A stretch of DNA of 64,000 bases from Sphingobium lactosutens. Lineage in GTDB: Bacteria; Pseudomonadota; Alphaproteobacteria; Sphingomonadales; Sphingomonadaceae. The position numbers and the translations under genes are program-made. A model generated the notes under the pieces. The model did not search any database. It was not told the origin of the DNA and worked only from the letters and a program-made list of their open reading frames with translations. Positions 1 to 8,837 of this stretch are shown in pieces (position 1 is the first letter of the stretch; every line of letters starts with the position of its first letter). The stretch lies in assembly GCF_013393185.1 (NCBI RefSeq), contig NZ_QJQX01000018.1, forward strand, positions 1 through 64,000. The letters are read 5' to 3'.

Positions 1-1144
1 GGTCGTGTCCCGCGGGGTGGTGTAGGAAGGTTTCCCTGAGAGGGTGGCCACCGTCGATCTTCTGGTAGGGTTCGGATGCGAACTCGAACCTGGAGAAGAA
101 GACGATGACCGAGGACAGAATGGCCCTTGTCGAGCTGATTGAGCAAGGGGCTGATAGCGATTTGGTGCGTGAGATGCTGGCTTTCGCCGCAGAGCGTATG
201 ATGGATCTCGAGATCGAGGCGAAGACGGGCGTGCCTTGCGGATCACGCAGCCCGGAGCGGCTGAACCACCGCAACGGCTACCGCGAGCGGGGTTGGGATA
301 CGCGAGCTGGCCGGATGATCTGGCGATCCCGAAGCTGCGCAAAGGCAGTTACTTCCCGAGCTTCCTGGAGCCACGCCGCACCGCCGAGAAGGCCTTGGCG
401 GCAGTGATCCAGGAAGCCTACGTCCACGGCGTTTCGACCCGTTCGGTCGACGATCTGGTCAAGGCGATGGGCGCCAGCGGTGTTTCAAAGAGCCAGGTCA
501 GCCGTTTGGTTGCCGAGATCGACGAGCGGGTGAACGCTTTCCTCACGCGACCGATTGAAGGCGAGTGGCCCTATCTATGGATCGACGCCACCTACCTCAA
601 AGTGCGCGAGGGCGGACGGATTGTCTCGACGGCGGCGATAATCGCGGTGGGCGTCAACACCGATGGCCGACGCGAGGTTCTGGGCGTGGCCACCGGCCCG
701 TCGGAAGCCGAACCTTTCTGGAAAGCCTTCCTGCGCTCTCTGGCTGACCGAGGCTTGCGCGGTGTGAAGTTGGTCATCGCCGACGATCACAAAGGGCTGC
801 GCGCTGCCGCCAGCAAGGTATTTTCCGCGACCCAGCAGCGCTGCCGGGTGCACTGGATGCGCAATGCGTTCGCCCATGCGGCGCCGAAACAACGACCCGC
901 TGTCATTGCCATGATCAAGACCATCTTCGCGCAGGAGACGGCCGAGGCGGCGCAACAGCAGTGGGACCAGGTTACCGATGCCCTGCGCGAGAAGTTTCCA
1001 AAGCTGGCCGACATGATGGACGCATCACGCGAGGACGTGCTCGCCTACATGGCCTTCCCCAAGGATCATTGGGCGCAGATCGCCTCCACAAATCCACTGG
1101 AAAGGGTCAACAAGGAGATCAAGCGAAGGGCAGACGTGATCGGC
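1..1144 (+). mobile_element. IS256-family insertion sequence remnant, 3' truncated
   Basis: The window opens inside the left part of an IS256-type element: about 100 bp of non-coding leader precede the transposase start. Homology to the transposase stops abruptly at about 1144, where the sequence becomes the end of a TonB-dependent receptor in another reading frame. The right terminal inverted repeat and the last part of the transposase are absent, so the copy cannot transpose by itself. The true left end may lie at or just outside base 1. An adjacent deletion by the element is the simplest explanation of the fused junction. Confidence 0.75.
105..1144 (+). pseudogene. IS256-family transposase, frameshifted and truncated
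   Basis: This is a Mutator-type (IS256) DDE transposase. The first part reads from ATG at 105 to about 315, where one base is missing; homology then continues one frame over (LAIPKLRKGSYFP...) to about 1144. The catalytic motifs remain: WIDATYLKVREGG with the first Asp, VIADDHKG with the second, and STNPLERVNKEIKRR with the Glu. The normal C-terminal ~50 residues are replaced by receptor sequence. With both a frameshift and a missing end it is almost certainly inactive. A programmed frameshift is unlikely because IS256 transposases are normally a single frame. Confidence 0.8.
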
Positions 1145-1343
1145 ACAGGTTACGGCGCGCCAGGGCAGCTATGCGCTCGTCAATCTGATGGGACGCTACG
1201 CCTTCACGGATGATCTGTCCTTGTCGGTCAATGTCAACAACCTGTTCAACAAGGACTATCTCAGCTCGATCGACCAGACCTTCTATGGCTATTATCGCGG
1301 GGACCCGCGGAATTTCCTCGCTACCTTGCGTTATAATTTCTGA
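1145..1343 (+). pseudogene. 3' remnant of a TonB-dependent siderophore receptor
   Basis: In the frame ending at the TGA at 1341-1343 the sequence reads as a typical receptor C terminus: QGSYALVNLMGRYAF, then LSLSVNVNNLFNKDY, a tyrosine-rich strand (TFYGYYRGDPRNF) and the final LRYNF with terminal aromatic residue, as required by the Bam machinery. Only about 62 codons are left; the plug and most of the barrel are gone upstream of the IS256 junction. The stop codon overlaps the start of the next gene (TGATG), so this was the first gene of the iron-uptake operon that follows. FecA/FpvA-type siderophore receptor is the best guess from the last strands and the operon context. Confidence 0.75.
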
Positions 1344-1630
1344 TGGCCGGGCTGCGTCATGAGGCGATCGGCAAAGCTGGCCGGCTCATGACCGCTCTGC
1401 TGGGCGGTTATTTCTTCGCTTGCGCCTGGGCGGTGTTCGTGGCGGCGGTTCTTCCGCTGCCGCGACCACAGGCCGTGCTGATGGCGACCTTGACCAGCTT
1501 CGCCGCCTTCCTGGCGATCACCATCCTGTCGTTCGCCTTCAGCAGCCTTTGGCGCTGGTTGATGATCCTTTCGGTAATGACCCTCGCACTTGCCGGGAGC
1601 GGGCTGGCCTTGTCCGAGGCTGGCGCATGA
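1343..1630 (+). CDS. DUF3649-family small inner-membrane protein of iron-uptake operon
   Basis: This 95-residue protein has three predicted membrane helices (about residues 13-35, 41-63, 68-90). Its ATG overlaps the stop of the receptor remnant, and its own stop overlaps the ATG of the PepSY gene (ATGA), so translation is coupled along the operon. Small proteins of this type sit between a siderophore receptor and a PepSY reductase in many proteobacteria, including next to fpvG-like genes of Pseudomonas. The molecular role is not known. A diverged homologue occurs at 62770-63072. The family name is given from sequence resemblance and gene order. Confidence 0.65.
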   Translation: MAGLRHEAIGKAGRLMTALLGGYFFACAWAVFVAAVLPLPRPQAVLMATLTSFAAFLAITILSFAFSSLWRWLMILSVMTLALAGSGLALSEAGA

Positions 1631-3237
1631 AAAACCAGATGCTCGACCGTCCTCGCTCACTGCGACAGTCTATGGCATGGCTCCACACATGGGGCGGCCT
1701 GATGGCCTGCTGGGCGCTCTTCGCAATCTTTCTGACCGGTACGATCTGCCTGTTCGAGGGACCGATCACCCAATGGATGAAGCCCGAGCGGACCGAACGA
1801 ATGATCGGCCATGACGGCGACTATAGTAGCGGCCGAGCGGTTGCCTTTGCCCAGAACGAGTTGGCGAAGGTCGCGCGCGGCGCCCATTATTGGACGATCG
1901 GCCTACCAAATGAGGATGATCCCGACGTCCGCCTTTACTGGCTGGACAATGGTCGTCGCGAAGGGCTCAGGCTCGATCCCGTCAATGGAGCGCGCATTCC
2001 GCCGGGTGCTGACCGGCAGACCGAAGGTGGCTATCATTTCATCACCTTTCACCACGAATTTCATTCTGGCGTCGTAGGCAGTTGGATCGTCGGTTTCCTC
2101 GCTATGGCGATGCTCACGGCACTGGTCAGCGGGATCATCATCCACAAGCGGATCTTCAAAGACTTCTTCACGTTCCGGCCGAGTAAAGGGCAACGCTCCT
2201 GGCTCGACGCCCATAATGTCGCTGGCGTTCTGACACTTCCCTTTCAGGTGATGATCGCCTACACCGGCCTGACACTGGTCTATTCGCTTTACATGCCCGC
2301 TGCGATCCTGGCCAATTATCCGAGTAAGGACGCATATAGCGCCGACCTACTGCAAAAGCCGGCCCATCGTGAGGAAAGTGGCATTGCGGCGCCGGTCATG
2401 CCACTCGATCGTTTACTGCCGGTCGGGGAAGCCCGCCTCAAGCAGGAGATCAGCCTTATCCATGTCGAACATCCCGGCGACAGCATGGCATCGGCCTTCG
2501 TTTATGGCCCCGAACCGTCGGCCTTGAAGCAACTGGCGCCCGGTCGCGGCCTGATCCATTTCGATGCCGTCAGCGGCGCGACGCTGGATGTGCGCCTGCC
2601 AGAAAAGCCGCGCGGCGGCGTGGCTCAGCTGACGCAGGAAGTGCTGAGTGCTTTGCATGAGGCGACCTTTGGCGGCATCATCATCAAATGGCTTTATTTC
2701 GTGGCAGGCCTTACCGGCACGGTCATGATTGGGAGTGGTGCGATCTTGTTCGAGGTCAAGCGCCGCCAGAGGGCATTGGGTGAGTTTGGCGGTGCCACGC
2801 AGCGCGTCTATCGCCTTATCGAGATACTGAATATTACAGCCATCACCGGTCTGGCGATCGCCTGTATTGGCTATCTTTGGGCTAATCGTCTCATTGAGGC
2901 AGATGTTGCCGGGCGAACGGATATGGAAGTGCGAGCATTCTTCATGCTCTGGATCCTTGGCCTGGCCCATGCTGCCGCCCGTCCTCGTCGCAAGGCATGG
3001 CTAGAGCAACTGGCTGGCATGTCCTTGCTTTGCCTTTTACTGCCCGTCCTGAATGCTGTTACGACTGGCGACCATGTCATTGCGCAGATTCGCCGGGGAG
3101 ATTGGCGGAATGCCGGCGTTGAGTTGGTTGCGATCGCGTTCGGCCTGGCGGCAATCGGGGTGATCCGTATAATCCGGGCGAAGAAGACATTGTCGCAGTC
3201 AGAGCTTCGACCGGCGCGAATGCAGGTTGTGAAATAG
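1627..3237 (+). CDS. PepSY-associated TM protein (ferrisiderophore reductase-like)
   Basis: This 536-residue inner-membrane protein has an N-terminal helix (AWLHTWGGLMACWALF), a periplasmic PepSY region, a second helix pair around the FHHEFHSG motif (near residue 140), LDAHNVAGVLTLP, and several C-terminal helices. Conserved His residues in or near helices fit heme or iron-reduction chemistry. The family includes FpvG of Pseudomonas, which reduces ferric siderophores in the periplasm. ATG 1627 is chosen because it overlaps the previous stop (ATGA). It lies between the DUF3649 and DUF3325 genes in the usual order. Paralogue: the partial gene at 63487-64000. Confidence 0.85.
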   Translation: MKNQMLDRPRSLRQSMAWLHTWGGLMACWALFAIFLTGTICLFEGPITQWMKPERTERMIGHDGDYSSGRAVAFAQNELAKVARGAHYWTIGLPNEDDPDVRLYWLDNGRREGLRLDPVNGARIPPGADRQTEGGYHFITFHHEFHSGVVGSWIVGFLAMAMLTALVSGIIIHKRIFKDFFTFRPSKGQRSWLDAHNVAGVLTLPFQVMIAYTGLTLVYSLYMPAAILANYPSKDAYSADLLQKPAHREESGIAAPVMPLDRLLPVGEARLKQEISLIHVEHPGDSMASAFVYGPEPSALKQLAPGRGLIHFDAVSGATLDVRLPEKPRGGVAQLTQEVLSALHEATFGGIIIKWLYFVAGLTGTVMIGSGAILFEVKRRQRALGEFGGATQRVYRLIEILNITAITGLAIACIGYLWANRLIEADVAGRTDMEVRAFFMLWILGLAHAAARPRRKAWLEQLAGMSLLCLLLPVLNAVTTGDHVIAQIRRGDWRNAGVELVAIAFGLAAIGVIRIIRAKKTLSQSELRPARMQVVK

Positions 3238-3240
3238 CTT

Positions 3241-3576
3241 ATGATACTGCTCGCATTCCTTCTGGCTCATGCTGGTTTTACGGCATTTGCCCTATCGATG
3301 GCGCGTCATCGGCGAGATCTCCATTTGAAGCCGCTTGGGGCGCGACGCGCCACCGGACTGCGCATCTGCGGTTATGGCCTGCTCGGAATTGCCATCTGGC
3401 CCTGTTGGATTCTGTTCGCGCTTTCGGTCGGAATTGTCGCCTGGATAGGCATATTATCGGCAGCCGCGATATCACTGGCCGCCCTTTTGGCTTGGCCGCC
3501 CTGTCTGGCAATTTGGAGCAAGGCTTTTCACCTGACCGCTTCGATGGCCGAGCGGATACGCGGGGCGGCAAGGTGA
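3241..3576 (+). CDS. DUF3325-family small membrane protein
   Basis: This 111-residue protein has three hydrophobic segments (about 1-17, 38-61, 65-85) separated by short basic loops beginning MARHRRDLHLKPLG. It starts three bases after the PepSY stop. The family is repeatedly found between PepSY reductases and TonB genes, and a homologue with the same MARH motif lies at 63200-63490. No biochemical function is known; a helper role in periplasmic iron release is an inference from context. Confidence 0.65.
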   Translation: MILLAFLLAHAGFTAFALSMARHRRDLHLKPLGARRATGLRICGYGLLGIAIWPCWILFALSVGIVAWIGILSAAAISLAALLAWPPCLAIWSKAFHLTASMAERIRGAAR

Positions 3577-4292
3577 ACAGTGATATGGACAATTCCGGCC
3601 TGCACGGTCGCTATCGATCCAGCGGCAGCAGCCATTTGATCGGCGTTGGCGGCACATGCGCGCTATATGCCATATGTGCCGTTGTGTTTTTCGTCGCGCT
3701 TTCCACTCAATATGCGAAGCCTGCGCAGCAAGCGGCGCTGACTGTCCTGTCCCTGAGCGCTCCAGCTTCCCCTCCGGAAATTGAGCCTCGAGAAAAGGAA
3801 GCGCCCACGCCGACCGAACAGAAGAAGGAGCAGCGCGAGCCGCCACGAGTGCAACGGATCGAGCCGAGCAAGATTGCGATTTCGCCAGTATCGACGCCGA
3901 TCCCCATCGCAGTCCCCAGTTCCGCCGACCCCCGTCCTGTAGAACCGGAAACCGCTGCGCCAAAAACCGCACCTGCGCCTTCCGCGTCGCAGGTATCCAG
4001 CAATGCACCCGACACGTGGGAAAGTCGGGTACTGGCTGCGCTCAACAAGCATCGGCGTTATCCGCGATTGGCGGTGGTGCGACGCCAACAGGGCGTGCCT
4101 TTTATCCGCTTCATCATGGACCGCGAGGGCAAGGTGCTGTCCTCGCGTCTCGAACGCTCATGCGGGGTGTCTGAACTCGATCGCGAAGCGGTATTACTAC
4201 CTAAGCGGGCCTCTCCGCTTCCAAAGCCGCCCCAAGACAAGTCCGGTGATACGCTCGAACTGGTCGTGCCCGTGGAGTATTTCCTCAGATAG
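3573..4292 (+). CDS. TonB-family energy transducer
   Basis: TonB couples the inner-membrane proton motive force to outer-membrane receptors. The protein has one N-terminal membrane helix (LIGVGGTCALYAICAVVFF), a Pro/Glu/Lys-rich periplasm-spanning stretch (PEIEPREKEAPTPTEQKK and following) and a C-terminal TonB domain with RRYPRLAVVRRQQGVPFIRF and the terminal VPVEYFLR. GTG 3573 overlaps the previous stop (GTGA) and gives 239 residues; ATG 3585 is an alternative. The C-terminal domain is clearly paralogous to the TonB at 61973-62764. It likely serves receptors of this operon, whose own receptor is broken. Confidence 0.85.
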   Translation: MNSDMDNSGLHGRYRSSGSSHLIGVGGTCALYAICAVVFFVALSTQYAKPAQQAALTVLSLSAPASPPEIEPREKEAPTPTEQKKEQREPPRVQRIEPSKIAISPVSTPIPIAVPSSADPRPVEPETAAPKTAPAPSASQVSSNAPDTWESRVLAALNKHRRYPRLAVVRRQQGVPFIRFIMDREGKVLSSRLERSCGVSELDREAVLLPKRASPLPKPPQDKSGDTLELVVPVEYFLR

Positions 4293-4505
4293 CCGCTTTC
4301 CGTCACCGACTGACCGGAACATGTCGTTCTCCTTACGGCCAAACTTCCTATTCGGACGATGGCAAAGCTGCCAGTCCGCTCCCGGGGAGCCAAAATCGCC
4401 GTCTGAACGACCGGGAAGGGTCGCTACAAGCCCCGATCATCCCTGCACAGCATTCGAACCCGGCTGAAATGGAGGGATGATCGTGATCTTGCGGACTTTT
4501 CAATC

Positions 4506-5429
4506 TCAGTCGTAAATGGGCCTCAGTTCGTTATCGAGATGGTATCGGGTCAGCGCCATCGAGGCGAGAAGATCGGGCGAGCCATCATATTCAATCGACA
4601 TCCAGCCCTTGAACTGGTGTTCCTTGAGCAGCCTGTAAAGCCCCTTGAGGTCAAGCTCGCCCAGCCCCGGTTCCCAAAACCAACGCGCGCCATCATCGGT
4701 GATTTCGGGGTCCTGCGCATAGCGCACGCTGTCAGGCTGACGCGCTGATGCGGTATCCTTCAGATGGAAGGTGCTGATCCGATCATGATAGTCGTCGTAG
4801 AAGGTCAGCAGATCCTCGCCCATGATCGCGACCTGGGCCGCATCGATGCAATAATGCACGAGCTTCGGATCCGTCGACTCGATCAGTTCGCGATGATTGG
4901 GCAGATTGATTGCACAGAAAAACTCGTTGTGCAGGCCGATCTTGACCCCATGGTCGGTGGCATATCGACCAATTTCATTCATGACCTTGGCGCACTGCTG
5001 CACCTCTTCCCGACTGAGCGGGCCTGTTCCGTAATAATTTTGCGTGGGGCAAGTATTCATATAGGTGCCGCCGAATTTGACTATCGTGTCCACGGCCTCG
5101 CGACCCGAACGCACGGCCTCGTCAAAATGGTCGGCTGCATGAGAAGCATGCGCCCCATGGAACATGCCTATCACTTCAACGCCACGATCCTTGGCGAACG
5201 CCGAGAAATTTTCAGGCGACCCGAATAGCGGCAGGATATCGGCCAGATCCCAAGGTGCGATCTCGATCCCTTCGAACCCCAGTGCCGACTGGTATTTCAG
5301 CATATTGTCCCAGTCAGAATAATAGGCCGTGTTGGTCTTGTCCTCATAATAGAATTCGCGGAAGTTTTCGATCTTACGATATGGGATAGACTTCCAATGG
5401 CACATGTTTGCGTAACGGATGTTGGGCAT
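4506..5429 (-). CDS. Sugar phosphate isomerase/epimerase-like TIM barrel (third gene of operon)
   Basis: This 307-residue protein belongs to the xylose-isomerase-like TIM-barrel (AP_endonuc_2) family. Likely metal ligands are visible in order: Glu in GLHNEFF, Asp in HYCIDAAQ, His in STFHLKDT and Glu in WMSIEYDG. ATG 5429 is preferred because homology starts at MPNIRYANMC and a GGAG lies upstream; a longer in-frame extension overlaps the upstream gene. It starts 20 bp after the second TIM-barrel gene, so the three form one transcription unit. Members of the family isomerise or epimerise sugars, inositols and related hydroxyketones; the substrate cannot be read from sequence. Confidence 0.8.
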   Translation of the reverse strand: MPNIRYANMCHWKSIPYRKIENFREFYYEDKTNTAYYSDWDNMLKYQSALGFEGIEIAPWDLADILPLFGSPENFSAFAKDRGVEVIGMFHGAHASHAADHFDEAVRSGREAVDTIVKFGGTYMNTCPTQNYYGTGPLSREEVQQCAKVMNEIGRYATDHGVKIGLHNEFFCAINLPNHRELIESTDPKLVHYCIDAAQVAIMGEDLLTFYDDYHDRISTFHLKDTASARQPDSVRYAQDPEITDDGARWFWEPGLGELDLKGLYRLLKEHQFKGWMSIEYDGSPDLLASMALTRYHLDNELRPIYD

Positions 5430-5448
5430 TGTGGGGACTCCGTCCGGC

Positions 5449-6405
5449 TTAATTCTGAAGTTGGTTGAGAAGCGCGCGAGTCCGCAGAAGCGCGCGAAAA
5501 GGATCACGCGTCTGGCGAGCGCTGCAAATGACCGGCCCATCGTAACCCAGCTGATCTAGCAGGGAGACGATCTGATGCAGATCGACCGCACCTGTCCCCG
5601 GATCGCAGAATACCTGCGTCGCGCGGTGCTCCGGAAACTCCGGATTTGGGCTCTTCCAGTTTTCATACTCGTCTACGAAGCTGGTATCGGTCAGGTGCAC
5701 GCAGCCGATCCGGTCCAGATGCGCGGCGATGAATTCAGATGGTTGGACACCGGCGATACTCAGGCTGGCGGTATCGATGTCCAACTTCACGCTCTCTGGC
5801 AGTGCATCCAGCAACGCAAGGATCCGTTCGCCCCGGAACAGGCTCCAATACTCGTTACGCAGCACCAGGGTAACGCCTATCTTCTCCGCCTTTTCCGCAA
5901 GGCCGCGCAGCAATTCCGTTTCCCGTTCAGCAAAGGTCGCAATCTTCGCTTCAAGGTCGGGATGATGATGCGCGACGCGCCCATAATAGGGGGATGGACT
6001 GATGGCGAAATAATCGGCGCCCAAGTCTACCGCATGGGCCAGCGCCTCGCCGGCGAAGTGCCCCGACGCACCGAAGTAGAAATCGAGGTTTGCGTTCCGC
6101 ATGAACAGATTCGGCTCGAAGGTCACACCTGTCACCCGGTCGATGCCATTTTTGGCCAACGCCGCCCGATAATTAGCGGCGCTCTCATATTTTGTGTTCA
6201 CACAATAGCGGTTCATCGGAACGCCGCTGCGCCCGCCGAACTGCCAGACTGGCTCATAGGGAATTTCGATTGCGCGAAAGCCGCTAGCGCTGATCAAGGG
6301 GTAGAGCTCTTCCCAGAAATATTTGCTCTCGTACCTGTTACGGTTTGGCTCTTGGTAATGACGATTGATCAAGTCGAGGCTGATCGCAATTCGATCGCTA
6401 TTCAT
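5449..6405 (-). CDS. Sugar phosphate isomerase/epimerase-like TIM barrel lacking the last metal ligand
   Basis: This 318-residue protein belongs to the same superfamily as its neighbours but is only distantly similar. Three of the usual four metal ligands are present: Glu in VLRNEYWSL, Asp in KLDIDTAS and His in CVHLTDTS. The final strand reads GPVICSARQTRD, with Ser/Ala where family members normally have Glu. It is therefore either a catalytically altered enzyme or a subunit that works with a neighbour. It sits between two other TIM-barrel genes on the same strand. Confidence 0.75.
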   Translation of the reverse strand: MNSDRIAISLDLINRHYQEPNRNRYESKYFWEELYPLISASGFRAIEIPYEPVWQFGGRSGVPMNRYCVNTKYESAANYRAALAKNGIDRVTGVTFEPNLFMRNANLDFYFGASGHFAGEALAHAVDLGADYFAISPSPYYGRVAHHHPDLEAKIATFAERETELLRGLAEKAEKIGVTLVLRNEYWSLFRGERILALLDALPESVKLDIDTASLSIAGVQPSEFIAAHLDRIGCVHLTDTSFVDEYENWKSPNPEFPEHRATQVFCDPGTGAVDLHQIVSLLDQLGYDGPVICSARQTRDPFRALLRTRALLNQLQN

Positions 6406-6473
6406 CGTTTGATTCCGTTTTCTTTTGAATTCGCCGTCATCCGACGCGATTGGACCTTGGGGCTGAGCCCTGC

Positions 6474-7247
6474 TCAGTCGGCTAGCGACTGCTGGGACAG
6501 CTTTAGCGACTGGTCCATCGGCAAAGTCGGGAAATATTCCAGACCGATGGCACCGGAGTAGCCAAGATCACGCAGCGTGCGCGTCACCTGGCTCCAGTCG
6601 AGACTACCGGTGCCCGGCTCGTTGCGATCGGGCATGTCAGCTACCTGCACATGCGCCACTAAGTGAATGCGCCCCGCCAGGACCTGCGCCATGTCTTCGC
6701 CCATGACGGCGCTGTGCCATACGTCGTACAGCAAACGCAGGTTGGGGCTGTTCACCGCCTCAACTAGATCGAGGCCAAGCTTGGTGCTGACCAGATACAT
6801 GGTTGCAAACAGCTTTGTATTGAGCGGTTCTAGCAGCAGCATTACGCCCGCCGCCTCCGCCGCATCGGCGGCCGCGCGCAGGGCGGCGACTGCATTGGCG
6901 AAATGCTCTTCCTCGCTCATCCCCTCGACTCGAAAACCAGAGGCGACGATCAGATTGGGTTTGCCCAGACTGGCTGTCGCGGCGATGGTTTCGCGAATGG
7001 CTGTGACCATCTCTTCGCGCTCCGCCGGATCGACGATCGAGCGACGCGGATCGACGCAAAGACTGGTCAGCCGCATCCCCGTTTCGGCCAAAGCCTTGGC
7101 CATCGAATCGATCGGTTTGTCCCGCCACAGATGGAATTCGGCGAGCGCAAATCCGGCGGATTTGGCCGCGCGCAACCGCGCGTCAAACTCGCCAGCTTCC
7201 GCAAACTGCCATTCGATACAAGATGATAATTGATAAACCGCAGACAT
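6474..7247 (-). CDS. Hydroxypyruvate isomerase-like TIM barrel (first gene of operon)
   Basis: This 257-residue xylose-isomerase-like TIM barrel is closest in length and motif layout to hydroxypyruvate isomerase and tagatose/inosose epimerase relatives. Ligands: Glu in LLLEPLNT, Asp in LLYDVWHS, His in VAHVQVAD and Glu in IGLEYFP. ATG 7247 (MSAVYQL) fits the family start and is preceded by AGGAA; an upstream in-frame ATG is less likely. It is the promoter-proximal gene of the three-gene operon, with the next gene 68 bp downstream. Reaction class is likely ketose/aldose isomerisation or epimerisation; substrate unknown. Confidence 0.75.
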   Translation of the reverse strand: MSAVYQLSSCIEWQFAEAGEFDARLRAAKSAGFALAEFHLWRDKPIDSMAKALAETGMRLTSLCVDPRRSIVDPAEREEMVTAIRETIAATASLGKPNLIVASGFRVEGMSEEEHFANAVAALRAAADAAEAAGVMLLLEPLNTKLFATMYLVSTKLGLDLVEAVNSPNLRLLYDVWHSAVMGEDMAQVLAGRIHLVAHVQVADMPDRNEPGTGSLDWSQVTRTLRDLGYSGAIGLEYFPTLPMDQSLKLSQQSLAD

Positions 7248-7924
7248 TAGGATCCTTCCTATTCTACGGCCCCGCAATGCTGGACGCATCCGTATGCCTG
7301 GCGAGTTTATCTCGCTATTTTATGAGTCGCCTTTTACAAGTTTGCGCTCGAAAATCAAGCTGAGCGTGCAGCGACAGCTATGATGTGATGGGGTTTCACG
7401 TCGCTCGTCGCGAAGTTGCCAGTATGTTATTGATCAGATTTAGGCATAAAGAACTGAGAACCGGTCGGTCCGCTCTTGGACAATGAAATTTGGACGACGA
7501 GTGGCCGATAATGGTCGGAAGAGCTGATTAACTGCGCTGTCGCATTTCGGTGATCCGTCGCTTTGGCTCTCAAGGCTGGCGAAACGACCTGGGTCGACAT
7601 CTCCAAAAAAATGGAACCAAGATATGCTCATTCGTGGCAGAAAAGGAGATGCCCGACACTGGACAATTTGTGCGCAAACCCTAGACCCAGGAAGCGCTGA
7701 TGGTGCGCGTCCGGGACCTGCTCACGACCTGACTTCGGCCGGCCAGTCACCGTCTGCAAGCGGCGTCAGCGCGCCGAAAGCCGCGGCGCTGATTGTCAGC
7801 GACAATCGCTCGCAGGTGAACCTTACCTCTTCGTGCGGGACGGCTCGCAGTTCCTCGCGGGCGCCTGCAATGCCGCCGCTCGCTACCACCACATAGCTGA
7901 TCTCGCCGGTTGGCAGGCTATGAA
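7248..7924. other. Intergenic and decayed DNA without an intact gene
   Basis: The first ~190 bp must carry the promoter of the TIM-barrel operon, but no clear -35/-10 pair was recognised. The minus strand between 7722 and 7930 is open and reads like protein (SLPTGEISYVVVASGG), directly downstream of the broken YqcI/YcgG gene, but no family was recognised. No RNA gene or repeat was seen. Confidence 0.5.
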
Positions 7925-8238
7925 TGCCCTCAGGGATTGGACGCGGTCCCAAAGGGCTCTTTCGAACGCTTCTTCGGAAAGGTCATCCGGTCCCACGAAC
8001 ACCGCCGCGAAGCTGCGAAAAGTCCAGGATGCTCATGATAGTCCTTCGTAAAGCCGAGAAGGCTGTCATGGATGCGCAGATCATCCCAGGCGCTGTCGAT
8101 GCGATCGCAGGCGAAAACCGTCAGATTGCCTTTTGCGAGAGCCGCTTTCGCCCCGACACAAGGAAAAGCTGGAGCTACAATATGCGCCTGCAATTCCTCT
8201 TCGAGTTGCTGCTGCGACTTATGGCTCCAGGGAAACAT
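7925..8238 (-). pseudogene. YqcI/YcgG (GntA-like) family gene, frameshifted and truncated
   Basis: From ATG 8238 the frame reads PAFPCVGAKAALAKG, the signature start of the YqcI/YcgG family, whose characterised member GntA is a heme-dependent N-hydroxylase in guanitoxin synthesis. The original frame runs to about 8020. A T-run at 8018-8021 has lost one base, and the family sequence (RSFAAVFVGPDDL, then EEAFERALWDRVQSLR) continues in the next frame to about 7930. The second half of the family, about 120 residues including conserved His residues, is missing. The gene is dead by both a frameshift and a 3' deletion. Confidence 0.6.
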
Positions 8239-8667
8239 AGCGCTCCTTGCACGCTGGAATGAAAGACGGCTATCTCAACGCCTCGCCCCAGAAGTTGGCT
8301 TAACAGTTTGGGCTGAAAATCTAGCTGATCGAATTTAGACCATCTTCCGCTACACCTGTTTCGCGGTCGCCAACGTGGCGCATCGGTTCTTCGGCGTCCT
8401 GCTTCGAGACGAACATTCAGCGCTATCTCCGGGGGATTCTTTGCATCGAAGCGTTTCGGTGTGACGAAAAGCGGACCATCTGAATCTGGATATAGAAAAT
8501 CATTCGTTGAGCGGCAGGAATGGGTCGATCTTCATTGAAGTGGCGCAGAGTAGTTCAGATATGACGGCAGCAAACAGCGGCCCGCCGTCTTATCCCCGAA
8601 AACCATTGTTGATCATGCGAACTAGCCGCCACAATGCCTAGCGCGTCCGATCTGCCAGAAAGGTTTG
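8239..8667. other. Non-coding or decayed stretch
   Basis: No convincing coding frame, RNA gene, hairpin or repeat was found on either strand. Base composition is slightly lower in GC than the neighbours. Together with the flanking broken genes it is best viewed as eroding accessory DNA. Confidence 0.4.
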
Positions 8668-8796
8668 TCAGCTTTTCAACGTCACAATCTGCAACCCGCT
8701 GGCCTTTTGCGAAGGGTTGGACGCATTGTGTTTCTTGGGCTTTTCAGCCTTGGGCTTACGAACTTCGCGGTTCGATTTTTTCTGACTTTTCGCCAT
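8668..8796 (-). CDS. 42-residue lysine-rich conserved small protein
   Basis: From ATG 8796 to TGA 8670-8668 the minus strand encodes a very basic peptide beginning MAKSQKKSNREVRKPKAEKP and ending KASGLQIVTLKS. A GGAG lies 11 bases upstream of the ATG. The N-terminal MAKSQ...SNREVRKPK pattern recalls short basic hypothetical proteins that are widespread in alphaproteobacteria. No domain is known; nucleic-acid or ribosome binding is only suggested by charge. It is the single intact frame in a region of broken genes, which argues for selection or recent arrival. Confidence 0.65.
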   Translation of the reverse strand: MAKSQKKSNREVRKPKAEKPKKHNASNPSQKASGLQIVTLKS

Positions 8797-8837
8797 CTGG
8801 GTACTCCTTTAAGTAATAACTTCGGGTTGCGATTGCA

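Noticed and set aside
5575..6561. 328-codon plus-strand frame opposite the second TIM-barrel gene
   Set aside because: It has no motifs and spans a gene boundary; the minus-strand protein has metal-site motifs.
7440..7631. 63-codon minus-strand frame
   Set aside because: No ribosome-binding site, no family resemblance, and codon use unlike neighbouring genes.
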